Shown: positions 10,700-22,122, counted from the first letter of the stretch. The stretch: DNA of 64,000 bases from Breviolum minutum Mf 1.05b.01 (GCA_000507305.1 DF239107.1:126148-190147), one strand, 5' to 3'. Translations and numbers: made by a program. The notes: generated by a model from the letters alone, not told the origin.

Positions 10700-13600
10700 G
10701 ACGCCCATCATAAATGATGACCATCATATCAACGGCAACGTAAGATGAACTGTTCACGGTGACATATATAGTATATGTATAGACTGTTGTAGATAATTAT
10801 AATATCATCATAGTCAAATCAATCAAATGTGATAAAACACATCATCAGCTCAGCCTGGTCAGTAGCATGACTGACCTCTATTAACTCTAGAAGTACCAGT
10901 GGTCTGCTCCGTGCATAAATTAATAAATTGATAAACTTCTTTGGATGCTGGAAATATCTGAGCACCGATCTAGTTCATCAAAGTGCTGAACCTTCCCAAA
11001 ACCATCCAACAAAAACGAAGCACTGCTTGTATCTTGCACAGCAAAAAGTATGCCGCATAAACTTTTCCTCGGCTGACGGGGTTGACTTCAAAGAGGTTTC
11101 ATTTACAGTTCTCAATGTAGGTATCTGAGTGAACTGTAACAATTCGCCATTAAGCTTCGATGCTTGCAGAGTTTTTCCTAGACATCACGTGTCACTTCAC
11201 TTCAATGTGATGGGCTTCCAAATGATCACGGGCTACCAACTTTACAACTTTGCATAAAAGGTTTCAATCTGGAAGCTCGAGCACCGGAAAGGGATCATCC
11301 AAGGAGTCCGGCGTCTGGACTTCACAAAAAGACTGGGAGGAGGAAAACAGTGATACTAGAAGCTGCATCTAGCTCGTTGCATTGGATTAAAAATTGGACA
11401 AATTTGGAGGCACTCCACCAGTTTGCGGTTGAGATTCTCTGAAAGCACCATAGTGTTTCATGGGTCTCTGGCAGATCTGCGTTGATTCAGTACAAGTACC
11501 TGGGCATTTCGACACACCCGCTGGGTTTGGAGTTTGGAAGTCTCTAAAAGCTCCAAGGTGTCAAGCGGTGTCTCATGATGTTCGGGTCGACATCGTCAAT
11601 TACATCTATTCACGCAACTTTTTTGGGACCTGGGACCTTATCTCAAGTACTTAAAGTAACTTAAAGATTCAAGTCTCATCCAACTTCCTGGAGCCCTTTT
11701 GGATACTTGATTTTGGCGAATCCGAAAACGGAAGAATGTGGACATCCCTTTTTTTTCCTGTTGCATCCACGCTTCTGTAGGCTCTCTTCATCAAATCCCA
11801 GTCCCACGTGTCCCAGTCCTCAGCAAAGATCCGTCAATTGGATTCATGTTCACTTCCAAATCCTTTTTAGTGGACAAATTAGAAATCTTATAGCCCAATA
11901 AACACCGCTAAACGAAATGATAAGCGCATTGCAAAGTTGTAACACTTCTTGAACGTTACTAGAAACACCCGCCTTGATGAGCTACTTACTTCCAGGTCCA
12001 CTTTTCATCGATTTGATTCGTTTCAATCGTTTGTCTGACTTGAACTTAGCCTTTTGTTCGCCGGAAAGTCAATGATTCAATCTCAAGCTACTTCTTGACT
12101 GTTTGCAAAACCTAGTAATGACCAAATACTGCAAAGGGGCAGATTTCCGTCAACACTTAATCTAGTAGTGGACATTAATAAACTACCCAGTAATTAGTTT
12201 GTTTTCTATGGAAACTAGCAAGTTCTACCTGGCAGCGGGATCACTTAGGGCCTGCCCTTTCGGAGAAAATCCTGACCGAAATTTCTGCATCCTGATCACA
12301 ATTTCTCTTCTTCTTTGTTGTGTTTTGCAAGTGCCCAAATGAATATCCATAAACAAAAGCATGTTCTTCTGATCAGCTTTCATCGATTTCAATTTTGCGT
12401 TGCACGGTATCTCCCATCAATCGTCACTTCTTTAATTGTTCCTCCATGTCCCTCCACACAAAGGTCAGCGAGCACCTCACCCTTTCAGGGAACCCAGTCA
12501 CTTTGTGGGATTCTTTCTTCCAGGACTTCAGAAAGTCTTGCACCGTGGGGTCCAATTCCTGTGTTCATTGGATTGGCCAGGAGGAATGGGCTGGCTATTC
12601 GGCAATTCCTTCTCAAACAAACAAATCTTGAGGGTCCTCAACTTCCCCAAACAAAACTTCAAATCATTTCACAACCTGACTGTACATAACCTGCATTGGT
12701 GGCCATTGGAGATTTCCCCACATGGAGATCCAAAGCTGCTAAGAGTATCAGGGCTCCACCCTGTATATCCAGTCATCCAAATTGCTTGGAGCAGCATTCT
12801 TGTAAAATCAATAACTTCAAACAATCAATCTTCACCTCAACCTATTGTTAGCTATCTTGTGAACAATTCAGCAGCTAAACGAGCAAGACATCCAAGACAC
12901 GAACCCACATCAAACAAATAATTTCAGCCACGATGCATCGCAATGATTATACTTCTCGCAATGCGAGGAGAAATACTGTGATGTCTCCTTGCATAGCTGG
13001 CCATGTTCAGGCATGAGGCAGGGGTGCTGTTTAGAGGTTCAATTGATACTGAAAGAGGGCTAGTGGGACAGACAATCACAGGCCATGGTGATTCACTGCT
13101 TTGTACTAAATAAGACTTGTAAAATTCATTCCGATCACTTGTTCGAAGCTACCAAGTGCCGAGCTGCTCTATGCAAAAGGAAAACAACATGACTGTTTGG
13201 CAGTTTAGTGCAACATGACATGGGACATCATGGGACAGGTCTCGAACACCAAAGTCTGGTCAAGGGGTTCAGTATTCACCAATCTGCAACTACTAAGTCC
13301 ATGTGTACAGGGACCGGCATGGCAGCAACCTATCCAAGCTCCCACGTTTAGCCGTGTCATCAAAAAAAGGAGTTGATGGTTCAACTACTGCTATCCTACG
13401 TTTCAGCCTTTGAATTGGAGTCTCACTATTGAAGAGCATATAGTTTCACCATGTTTCACCTTTGTCAACCAAGAAGGATAACGACAAAGAGTCAGCATCT
13501 TTCATGGCAGTATGTGCACACGGAGATACCAACATCCACCATCGGACCAAGAGTCGTTAGGAGAAGCTGCATTGTGACCATCATCACGTGTTGTCAGGTG

Positions 13601-14500
13601 CTTCAACCACCGATTTGCACCTTGGATAAAGGCAACAAAAAATTGACCATGAAGATGTGTCAATGACATGCTCTACAAAGTCTGATAAATAGTCTTAGCA
13701 CCAATGCTGTGAGGAAAACCCATGTGAATAGGATTTGTTCCAGAATTTTAAGGCATAGACACTCTCACGGTGATTTTACCTCCAGAATAATGACTTCTGG
13801 CAGTCCATCTATGTCAGTTGACCAATTTCACAAGCTTACTCACCTCTGCTGCATCTGCCTCCTCCCGCAGATCCCAACTTTGACAACAGCCACCACTACA
13901 AGAAGAAGAACAACTTCTTGCCAAGTATACAAATCCCAAACAGGGCCACTCCATCTCTTTCTCTTACGCTTGTGGCCCACCCGCGTCCTACAGACGCGTC
14001 CCATAAACACTAAAAATACATTATTTTCTTAAGAAGGAAAAAAACAGTTCCATGACAGGGCAAGAAGTACCGTGTTTGCTACATGCGATATGTATTTTTA
14101 CGTATTCTTATATACTGTGTAGGTGTTCATCCTACCTTCCCGCCCAGCTCGGAGGAGCCATGTGAGGGCTAATCATGTCGTGGCACTGGCCGTCCAGTGA
14201 TTTCCGTACTTGTGCTGCAGCCAGGGGAAGTAGAAACCCAAGCCATGCCTGAGAAAGAGGTTCTTCAGTTCTTCAGGATTTTTTACATGCACAGTTCAAA
14301 GAATCTCAAGTTGGCAAAAATACAGCTTCGAGATGTCCTGATTCACTGTCATGTGTTGGGTTAAACTTGAAACAGGTGGAATACAGGTGTTCTTCATCAC
14401 AGAAACTAACAAGTAATAATTAATATAAGACACTACTTATGTACTTCATTGGTACAATCAAACATGAGGGAAGGAAAAGCAATGACAACAAGCGTAAGTA
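10700..14500. other. Region with no supported gene
   Basis: Apart from weak plus-strand frames near 11.0-11.65 kb, I see no exon with agreeing splice, phase and codon signals. At 12315-12921 all three plus frames stay open for 78-161 codons, which reflects few T-starting stops in a C-rich, T-rich stretch rather than a clear gene. Small AT-rich patches occur near 10.76 and 14.1 kb. Confidence 0.5.
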
Positions 14501-14842
14501 GAACCGTCTCATGGAACATATACATTGTAAGTCGACTCATGCAAACCAGCAGCAGCGGCAGCACCTAGAATTTCAGCGTGCCAAGGTGCTCCCCGTTGTC
14601 CGAAACAGCAGAGAAGCGAGGCGCAGCTTCTTGACACCAGCAATGATGGAACTTTGACTTGTCGTCGTCGCCTATATTGCGAAGCAAAGGGTGCTTGGGA
14701 AATGAGTACCTGATGATTTTAAATTACATGTATACATATAGATTATATATATTGTCCGACTTCATGATTCTGATTCGCTTCCGGAAGGGCACCCTACATC
14801 CAAGCTTTCCAAAGTTTTGACTGTTTTGTTCCGATGTTTTTC

Positions 14843-14994
14843 TCAGCCGCAAGGGTTACAAAACGTTGATTTTTCACCGCCGAAACTTGCCAAGCAGCAG
14901 CAAGTGCCATTGATCAGCCGACGCAGCAAATTCCCTCGATCATCAATAGCCAATGCCCAGCCTGAAGTGTTCACATGAATGTATAGGGGGAATC
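14843..14994 (-). CDS. Candidate exon, unknown protein
   Basis: A good acceptor (CTTCTTCCTTGGGCAG) at 14994 opens a 50-codon minus frame to TGA at 14843. The peptide includes YIHVNTSGWALAIDDRGN and LINGTCCCLASFGGEK. Third-position GC is about 55 percent. The plus strand of the same DNA is also open after a good acceptor (TTTTTCTCAG at about 14844, peptide ending SSIANAQPEVFT), so the strand is not certain. The acidic IDDRG stretch makes me prefer minus. Confidence 0.35.
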
Positions 14995-15131
14995 CTGCCC
15001 AAGGAAGAAGGCTTTATTGCTTTTGCAAGAGATGATTTTCCATTTTTCCACCATTATTTCTTCATATGCTCGGCCTTTACACCCTTATTCTTAGGAAGTT
15101 CTGAGCAAATCCCAAACCTTCCAGCACTTAC

Positions 15132-15206
15132 CTTTCGGATTGTCTCAACAAATTTATAAAGAGAAAATTGGAAGGACCAACTCCTGGATCCGTCCCAAGA
15201 AAGCGA
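15132..15206 (-). CDS. Candidate internal exon
   Basis: This 75-nt minus-strand segment has an acceptor (CCTGTGGTCAG) and a near-ideal donor (CGAAAG|GTAAGT). In phase 0 it reads SLSWDGSRSWSFQFSLYKF then VETIRK; a second frame is also open. It lies just upstream of the exon at 14994-14843, but the preferred phases differ, so another exon or the other frame would be needed to connect them. Confidence 0.35.
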
Positions 15207-15574
15207 CTGACCACAGGGAGATGGGTTTTTCAATTGGGAGTTTTTATCCAAAATTGCTAGGAACTACAAAAAAGGAGACCCCTTAACCAATCCAGCTTCA
15301 GATTCCAAAACGTCCAAAAACTCCCAAGCAGTTCTCAAGATCAGAATCGCACCCCGAATATCGTCCACAAACTCTGACACTTCGAAGTTGGGTAAAAACA
15401 TTTCCTTGACATATGCCTCTGAGCACTTTCAACCCACAGAAGCTTTTGGGGACATGTAATTATACAAAACCTTATCTGTCAGCTCTTGCCAAAATCTCCT
15501 GACAAAGCAACACCCACAAAGAAAAAGTGCCATAATGCTACATAAAGGTCATAAAAGGGTCATAAGAGTTCGAA

Positions 15575-16517
15575 ATGATGTTTCATTGGAATGACATTCT
15601 GCCACCATCTACCCCTCCACCGAAGCCTAGATCTGCTTTCAGATCCTTCAGCAATGACCCGTCTGGCTTGGGCCAAAAGGGCATACCTTTGCTATCCTTG
15701 GAGTTTTTTGAACTCGACTCGGGGACTGGACTTGGTTTTATTGTGTTCTTTTGGTCTGGTATAGTTCGATACCAAACAACAAAACAACAAAAATTCCAAA
15801 CGGTCTGATTTATGATTTATATTGATTTATGGTATGCAAGTGAAAATGTACTGGGAAATATCATGAAATATCTTGACCAAAGGGTTGATTTTGAGCACGA
15901 GACGAAAAAAATCCTTCAATCTAAGCATCTAATTTTGACCAACCGCCGGAGATCTGGTAATCTCCAGGCTGACGCACCCAAAGGTCACCATCCTTGTCCT
16001 TGGAGTTTCGCAAGATGATGGATTGATTTTTTTAACAGCAGGAAGTGAGCCATTATGATTTGCTGAAGTTCATGGAAGGTCGTATAATAACATATCTATA
16101 TATTAATTTGTAATCATATTACATTGAATGATATCTCTTTTTTCAAGGAGCTTCAGAAAGAATCACTCGCCAGGTTGGAATTGGACCAATGGAAGGGAAG
16201 TTGTTTTCCTACATGCCTGACGTCTATGTCACATCCAAAATGTCGCCAGCTGACCTTTTGTCGATCTTCGTTCATATCAGCAGCCCATGCGATTTCCATA
16301 ACAGGTACTAATGATATCATCGCTTTTGCACTTACTATATATGCTATCTGTGAAGCAAAATGGTACATAAACGAAACCAACAAACATCCAACTATACGGC
16401 ATAGGGCAATGTCCAACCAAAGAGTGGTCTCTCCCTTTCACAGGAGGTGAACATGAAACCACCACATGGTTATCACAATACCTCGTGCCCAACAAAAGTG
16501 CTAAACTTACGGAATGA
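15575..16517 (+). CDS. Multi-exon gene model, unknown protein
   Basis: Plus strand. A first exon starts at an ATG-ATG (15575) and may end at TCTG|GTATAG (15758). It encodes a proline-rich start (PPSTPPPKPRSAF) and then LSLEFFELDSGTGLG. The strongest part is exon 16148-16304 (acceptor TTTTTTCAAG|G, donor ACAG|GTACTA) encoding ELQKESLARLELDQWKG, joined in phase 1 to the last exon 16444-16517 (acceptor CTCCCTTTCACAG), which reads GEHETTTWLSQYLVPNKSAK and ends at TGA. The exon between 15758 and 16148 is not resolved. The frame at 15812-16018 (NIMKYLDQRVDFEHETKK) may contribute. Family unknown. Confidence 0.55.
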
Positions 16518-17092
16518 TATCAATGCCATCCAACGGTGGCAGAGTCGTTACTAGAATTCGGAACAATCTACGTCACAATGGGCGTGACCCCCGATCCATA
16601 TCAACTAAGCATCAATACACCAAAGCCACGAGCCGGCCTGAAGTGAATGGTCAAAGTTCGGAAGTGGCATATCAAACGAAACTAGTTGACTACAATGCCA
16701 GTGTGGACAAAACATGGGAAGTACCGCAGGAATGTTTATGTCAATGAGAGGACTTTCAGCTGGTATTTCCAAGGAATCGCAATCGAATTGACTTCTTTCA
16801 ACTGACTGGACACACCAAGAATTGAAAAATATGTTGTTCTGATGGAGGACCCACCAAATATTTCCCAAGTGGTATGAACTGAAAATTATTGATTTTTGGG
16901 TTTTTTGCAACCTTCGATATCTTTCATATTGCAATATGGACCAGTGGCCTATAAGGAAGGTAAGAAGCAGAGTGACACCTGATATCACCTGATCCTCATT
17001 CTTGTTTCCGACTCAATCACTAGACTCACTAGACCTATCCAACCACACTAACCACACCACCCTTTCAAGTGGCCTCGTCATTGTCCGCGGCG

Positions 17093-17485
17093 ATGAGTTT
17101 CAGCTCCACTCCAGCGGGGCCGTCAAGTCCTCAGGTTGCCAAGGATGAGTCTCAAAAAGGATGGGAAGCCAAATGTGGTTTCATCACTCTGGCATTTCGG
17201 TAGCTGTCTGGCTACTGTGATCTGGAAAGAAATGCGAAATGATTCTTCAAAAATATATTATGTTTCAACAGATGGGTCAGTTGCAAACTTAAGATGCGAA
17301 GTGGGGATTGGAGAAAAGCTTGCATTTCCAGTATTGTAGTAGTGCATGATGAACCTACTAAATATGACGATACTACATGTGACATATTAGTAGGTCTCTT
17401 AAGACATAGGTCCGTTTTCTTGGACGCCATTCGTTCTGACCCCGGACACAAAATGACGGACACCACGCACGTGTTGAACCACTGA
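17093..17485 (+). CDS. Two-exon small gene, unknown 87-aa protein
   Basis: Exon 1 (17093-17199) starts at ATG and ends TTTCG|GTAGCT. Exon 2 (17332-17485) follows an acceptor TTGCATTTCCAG and ends at TGA. The junction keeps phase 2 and creates an Arg codon. The peptide begins MSFSSTPAGPSSPQVAKDES, has a middle IVVVHDEPTKYDDTTCDIL and ends KMTDTTHVLNH. Third-position GC is about 56 percent in exon 1 and about 70 percent in the second half of exon 2. The Ser/Pro-rich N-terminus is likely disordered. A longer minus-strand frame (17212-17706, 164 codons) overlaps but is Leu/Phe/Ser-rich and is probably a shadow. Confidence 0.5.
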
Positions 17486-17636
17486 AAGAAAGCTATTAAA
17501 AGATATTTCCCCATCGAAAACTGTAGAAACAATGCAAAAAAACACATTCTGGTGGTTTTATGAAAGCTTTTAACATCTTCCAATCGTTCAAATACTGGTA
17601 GGTCCGGTAGGTTTGTGTGAATTGCAGGCAAGGTGA

Positions 17637-17789
17637 ACCGCTCAAGTCCTGAAGAAACTGTCCCCTGAAGCCGAGAAACGCAGCCAACGGCTGTGCTTTC
17701 CCACATCGCCAGCAGGACGCCACAAGATGCTGCCGTGGCCGTCTAAGCCCCACATCGCCTCAACTATGGCGCGTTCACATGCAAAATAG
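17637..17789 (+). CDS. Candidate terminal exon, basic unknown protein
   Basis: The plus strand is open for 50 codons from just after a TGA to TAG at 17787-17789. The peptide starts TAQVLKKLSPEAEKRSQRL and ends MARSHAK, and is rich in Lys/Arg/Pro. Third-position GC is about 60 percent, against Leu/Phe-rich readings on the other strand. The likely acceptor is at CCGCTCAAG (about 17651). It could be a later exon of the gene at 17093-17485 if that gene has an unseen donor, or a separate gene. Confidence 0.42.
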   Translation, partial: TAQVLKKLSPEAEKRSQRLCFPTSPAGRHKMLPWPSKPHIASTMARSHAK

Positions 17790-18303
17790 ATGAAAACACT
17801 AACAATGAAACTATGAAACTGATAATTGACCTTACGTTTCTTGTTGTATATCTTGATGACTAACATTTGGATATTATCTGTTCATGAGAGCCATGTGCTC
17901 CTAGAATGAATCGAAATAATTTGAGCATGCTTGATTGTACAGTCTGTAAATTGATATCTACACAATTAAATCCTAGCAATCCTGAACATCTGCGGACCCG
18001 CCGAGGTACATCGTCATCTGCATCCATCTGCACCTGGTGAGACACCAGACCCGAACTCTTTGGAAGCTGAGCAGTGCCATGAAAATAGCTCAAGGATGGC
18101 AATGATTCAATGATCAATCAACCTTTGATACATTAAATACAGTACATATGTGAAAATATACTAGGATCAAATGAAAATGAAGTAAAAAAGATACGTATTT
18201 CCAATTTGATCCTTTGGAGGTCGGCATTCTTTTTCAGACCCGACTTCTGGGTCTGAAGCCCAATTAGTCAATCTCACCGGACCCAAATCCCCTTCCCAAG
18301 TGG

Positions 18304-18531
18304 TCATTTACAAATATCTACCCTAATTTCTTCAATTTCTCTGCTGGTTCCTATATAAAACTGTGTTAAAACCTCCGGTAAGATCTTGCAACATCTGGCT
18401 TTCACACATTTTTTTCCACATGTTGTCGTTGCCAAGATGCAACGTTGCCTCCTCTCATCATGTGCCACCAGACATGGTTGTTGCCTGTACCAAAAACTCC
18501 GAAGTTCAACTGGGTGTCCCCTGTTGACCAT
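18304..18531 (-). CDS. Candidate exon, Cys- and charge-rich protein
   Basis: A 75-codon minus frame with an ATG at 18531 and TGA at 18304. The peptide carries VAHDERRQRCILATTTC, then a Cys-rich patch (CGKKCVKARCC), then an acidic tail (TSREIEEIRVDICK). Third-position GC is only about 38 percent, so the call rests on the ordered, charged peptide. A donor AG|GTTTTA near 18377 is possible. No known Cys motif fits well enough to name. Confidence 0.38.
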   Translation of the reverse strand: MVNRGHPVELRSFWYRQQPCLVAHDERRQRCILATTTCGKKCVKARCCKILPEVLTQFYIGTSREIEEIRVDICK

Positions 18532-18755
18532 GGAGATTTACCCTAAAAAACACGGGTAGTGTGAACAATGCGACTTAGGAGTCCACAATGAGTATGAGTA
18601 TCGCAGGAATATCAGCTTCTAAGACTTGGTTAAGTCGCTTAAAAGGTACCTAGTTGGATCCAACTGCGTTCAATCTTTCAGTTTGCAAACTGGGCAAAAT
18701 CACCACTTTCTAGTTAGACTTGATTTATTTTCCTGGATATGGTTGTTTTCAAGGT

Positions 18756-18928
18756 TCAGCCACGGGGAACACAAAGGTACTCTCAGTATTTCAACCAATC
18801 CCAGTCTGTGGGGTGCTGCCAAAGTGACTGGAAGACCAACCCCACTTGGCAAAAAGGAAATGTTCCACGCGCGGACCAGTGTCTGTCATGTATTCCTTCT
18901 TGCACACCTGGATGACTCGACGACGTAA
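18756..18928 (+). CDS. Candidate exon, unknown protein
   Basis: The plus frame reads GTLSISTNPSLWGAAKV then GRPTPLGKKEMFHARTS and ends LAHLDDSTT before TAA at 18926-18928. Third-position GC is about 53 percent. A likely acceptor is GGTTGTTTTCAAG|G (about 18753). A donor GACGAC|GTAACT could remove the stop. No partner exon is assigned. Confidence 0.35.
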
Positions 18929-19342
18929 CTGTTCGCAGCCATGCTTCAGATTTCATGCAGGTCGGCGCTTTGAACAGAGGCTCTATAAGGCAAATTTACC
19001 AACACATACTAACACCAGTTGATGTGTGGTGACACTGATCTATGTGATGGGACTGAGATGCTGAGGTTGTAGTTCCAACTCACCTACGACCTGAAGAATT
19101 TGTGCAAACTAAAACTCTGCCTCCATGGAGTCTATCGAACATCCACAGCGAAGTGGCTTGTTTCATTGAAAGAATCCCAAAAAGGTGCCCATCTGCATCT
19201 CACCTGTTGGTAGGTATAAATATCGGCAAAATATCTATAAAACATTATAAAATATAAAACTACATATAAATCTATCATAATCATTCATAATCTAGAAACT
19301 TAAACTCATCAAAGAGGGGTCACACATCTTCAAACTCACCCA

Positions 19343-19510
19343 ATTCCAGATGAATCATGGACGAATCATGGACCATCTTCCATCTCCATGTGATTCTCCC
19401 AGTTCTTTTGAGCCAAGGTGCTACCCAAATGGCACGTGATGAGGCATCTACATCAACCGGAGTTCCCCAAACTCCACCACATGGTTCTCCACGCAGTTGC
19501 CTCGGCTTAC
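19343..19510 (-). CDS. Weak minus exon with strong donor
   Basis: The minus frame reads TPVDVDASSRAIWVAPWLKR and HDSSMIHLELG, ending at a strong donor (TTGG|GTGAGT). Third-position GC is near background (about 44 percent). The plus strand of the same bases is also open (19357-19563) but Ser/Pro-rich. Confidence 0.28.
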
Positions 19511-19774
19511 CAAAAAAAAATGCCAGGGAACTGTTGACCAATCCAATCCATCATTTGCAGTGAAATTAGAGATTGACCCTTCATAGACAATCCTATTCAA
19601 GAGTCTGTTAGGCAATTCTCACTTGTACGATGGTCATCCAACATAACATCTGCTCTGAATCTGTTCTCCATCTCTACAAAAGTTCTACAAGGAGGGGTAA
19701 TGCCTCTATCATTTATATCCCGATTTTAGATTTTTTTCATGATATGTTCCCGAATCCAAATCGACTAAGCCTAA

Positions 19775-20472
19775 AACATCAAGGCTTGTGGCGGCCGCAA
19801 CCCCTTTGAGAACAAACCAAGGCCAGAAGCCAAAGACCAGTCATTCCATCCATTTTCGCTTGCCGAGGGGCACGAAGACTGTGCCCTCGGCATGGGCATG
19901 GAAATAAACTCGGTCGTCCTGTGTGAGGCCAAAGAGCATCCCAGCTTCCTTCGATGATAGGCATGACACGGCAAAGCTGGGGCAACTTCATCACATGACT
20001 TGTCTGACTAGTTGGTTTTTATGCGCCAATCCGGTCACAAGAACCGAAGTGACTCACTCCGTCTCTTTGCCCTCTCTGACGGTAGATTGTCGATCACAAT
20101 CCCCAATAAACAAGGTGTCAACACGCACAGTATGGCACTGTCCATCGCCCTGGCTCATTTTCAAGCTTACAACACCAAACTTTTGCCCATTCTGAATCTG
20201 ACCCTCCGGCTGCGTCTTTGGACTGCTAGTTACTTCTGTGACAGTTGTACATTCCAAGAGTCTTCAACGCTGACCTGCATGAGATCCAAATAATTTTTGA
20301 TGTCCTCGGTTCAACATGCAAAATTATTGTCCCATCCTACAGCCCGGTGACCACAAGTTTGCATACTGATTGGGGGTTCTACTGTAGCTTCACAGTAAGG
20401 TCGGACAAACATGGAGAAACGCTCATCATACCCAGCCCCCAACATCTTTCGAAAGGAACGATTGCTATTTGA
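19775..20472 (+). CDS. Two-exon gene model, unknown acidic protein
   Basis: Segment 1 (19775-19957) is open for 60 codons without a Met start, so it is internal: NIKACGGRNPFENKPRPEAK, then FSLAEGHEDCALGMGMEIN, third-position GC about 59 percent. Segment 2 (20245-20472) follows an acceptor TACTTCTGTGACAG and reads RVFNADLHEIQIIFDVLGS, then SFTVRSDKHGETLIIPSP, to TGA. A frame in between (to 20109, donor AACAAG|GTGTCA, phase 0) may supply the connecting exon, with peptide SIPASFDDRHDTAKLGQ. The exact joins are not settled, but the strand and coding status of segments 1 and 2 are fairly convincing. Confidence 0.45.
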
Positions 20473-20742
20473 TGCTACGTTTCTGGCCAAATTCTCAATA
20501 CATCAACTTAAACTATAAATACTGTGGCTGTGTGCATGGATTACCTCGTATAGAGTACAATATGTGTATATAGAAAGAGAGGGAGAGAGTATCTTACGAG
20601 TAGGTAAACGCAACAATCACGTATGCGTATTGTTTGGCTCCACACACAGAAACGTCTGAGTTCTTTGGCAGCATATGCTGGATATATACACCATTATCCA
20701 CTACCAAGTACGTAAAAGAACCTGAAGTCACAAAATAGTTCC

Positions 20743-20758
20743 ACCAGATATATCTGGT
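20743..20758. other. Perfect 16-bp palindrome
   Basis: ACCAGATATATCTGGT reads the same on both strands. It sits in non-coding AT-rich DNA shortly before several open plus frames (from about 20757). It could bind a dimeric protein or be chance. Confidence 0.6.
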
Positions 20759-20835
20759 GAGCGCATGCATCAATGTGTTCCCGCTATCTCATGCAACTGC
20801 TCGGATGGGACGTCTTTGCATTGTGTGTTCAAGAA

Positions 20836-21216
20836 TCATCGCCGAACAATGCCTTTGTGCATCCAAAGTTCTTCATTCCATGGCAATATTGAAGCAGGGA
20901 AGGATGAGACCATGCACAACAGTGCAAGACCAAAACAAAAACATCGATGCAATCGACCTTTCCATCTCAATGAGCCAGCTGCACCTGAGATTGCTGGACT
21001 TCTGGAGCTTCCAGGGTAGTTGAGCGAAAGTTGGCAAAGCAAGCAAAAGTTCTCTACTCCCTTCGGACTTATTCCATGTGCCATCAAACAATACCATATT
21101 GCTGCAATATTGCTGACACAGCACATGAAGATCAACACGTAAACTATTCGATACTTTGCTTCAGCAAAGTCACGTTGCTCCCTTCTCCTTCGCGATGAAT
21201 GTGGCTCTTCATTCAT
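20836..21216 (-). CDS. Possible first exon with membrane segment
   Basis: A 126-codon minus frame starts at ATG 21216 with a highly charged N-terminus (MNEEPHSSRRRREQRDFAEA) followed by a hydrophobic stretch (IVYVLIFMCCVSNIAAIWY). That order resembles a membrane protein start. The later part is probably intron or shadow, because overlapping frames on both strands look equally good (for example the plus frame 20765-21019). Third-position GC is about 43 percent. Confidence 0.3.
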   Translation of the reverse strand: MNEEPHSSRRRREQRDFAEAKYRIVYVLIFMCCVSNIAAIWYCLMAHGISPKGVENFCLLCQLSLNYPGSSRSPAISGAAGSLRWKGRLHRCFCFGLALLCMVSSFPASILPWNEELWMHKGIVRR

Positions 21217-21680
21217 GACAGCACTGCCGTTTCAAACGACATTACGCAGCGCGACCACACGGCGACATGCGGTCGAAGGCAGCTTTAAAAAAAGCCATCA
21301 CACAATCAATAGGGATAAATGGATATCGTCTGATATATATGTATATGTATAATGACATAGTGTGCACATAGTATACACCCGTGGTTGACTCTCCAAGTAT
21401 TGCGACCTAGGGGTAAACCTAGATTCCGTCATGATTCAGAAGTCTTGACTTGGAAGGGTTCATGATGGGTAAAGGAAGGCCAAGGAAATTAGCACATTTC
21501 TGCCACTTGAACGCAACGTCCCAAAGATCTTTGTCTTTACATGCTCAATCTATGAATTTCATGTTTGGAGGCTTGCAAACCATGTTGCAGTATCATTTGC
21601 CCATTTCAATTGGGTCAAGTTTGCGTTGCAATCCGGCCGCAACAGCTGTTGGCTGCATATTCGGCGGCAGCATGACTCAC

Positions 21681-21730
21681 GCGCACAGCAAACTCGTGTG
21701 CAAAGTCGCTTTCTTCTAGCACTTTCGTTC
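21681..21730 (-). CDS. Small candidate internal exon
   Basis: A 50-nt minus exon between an acceptor (CTTTGTAAAG|GA) and a strong donor (GTGCGC|GTGAGT). It reads [16 protein letters not shown], acidic and helix-like. The frame stays open past the donor for another 17 codons. Its partner exons are not identified; the GATA/GATG repeat lies just upstream. Confidence 0.4.
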
Positions 21731-21807
21731 CTTTACAAAGTTAAGCTGACTTCTTGAAGGTATGAACGGCATAAAACACCTGTGCATACATACAACCATG
21801 AATATAT

Positions 21808-21838
<31 letters not shown>

Positions 21839-22122
21839 TGGATGGATGGATGGATGGATGGATGGATGGATGGATGGATCGATAGATAGATAGATAGATA
21901 GATCGATGGATGGATAGATAGATGGATGGATAGATGGTTGGATGGATGGATTGATTGGTAGATAGATGGATAGATAGATAGATAGATGGATGGATGGATG
22001 GATGGATGGATGGATGGATGGATGGGTCGATAGATGGATGGATAGATAGATAGATCGATAGATGGATGGATGGATAGATGGTTGGATGGATGGATGGATT
22101 GATTGGTAGATAGATGGATAGA
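21808..22122. repeat. GA then GATG/GATA tetranucleotide array
   Basis: A (GA)n run (about 21808-21838) passes into mixed GGAT, GATA and GATC units. A block containing GATGGTTGGATGGATGGATT recurs at 21933 and 22077, a spacing of 144 bp, so part of the array has been duplicated as a higher-order unit. The 148-codon minus frame over it (Ile-His-Pro-Ser repeats) is a translation of the repeat, not a gene. Confidence 0.95.

Noticed and set aside
12315-12921. Three overlapping plus frames of 78-161 codons as a gene
   Set aside because: All three frames being open together points to low stop density from base composition; none has a clearly better codon pattern or splice set.
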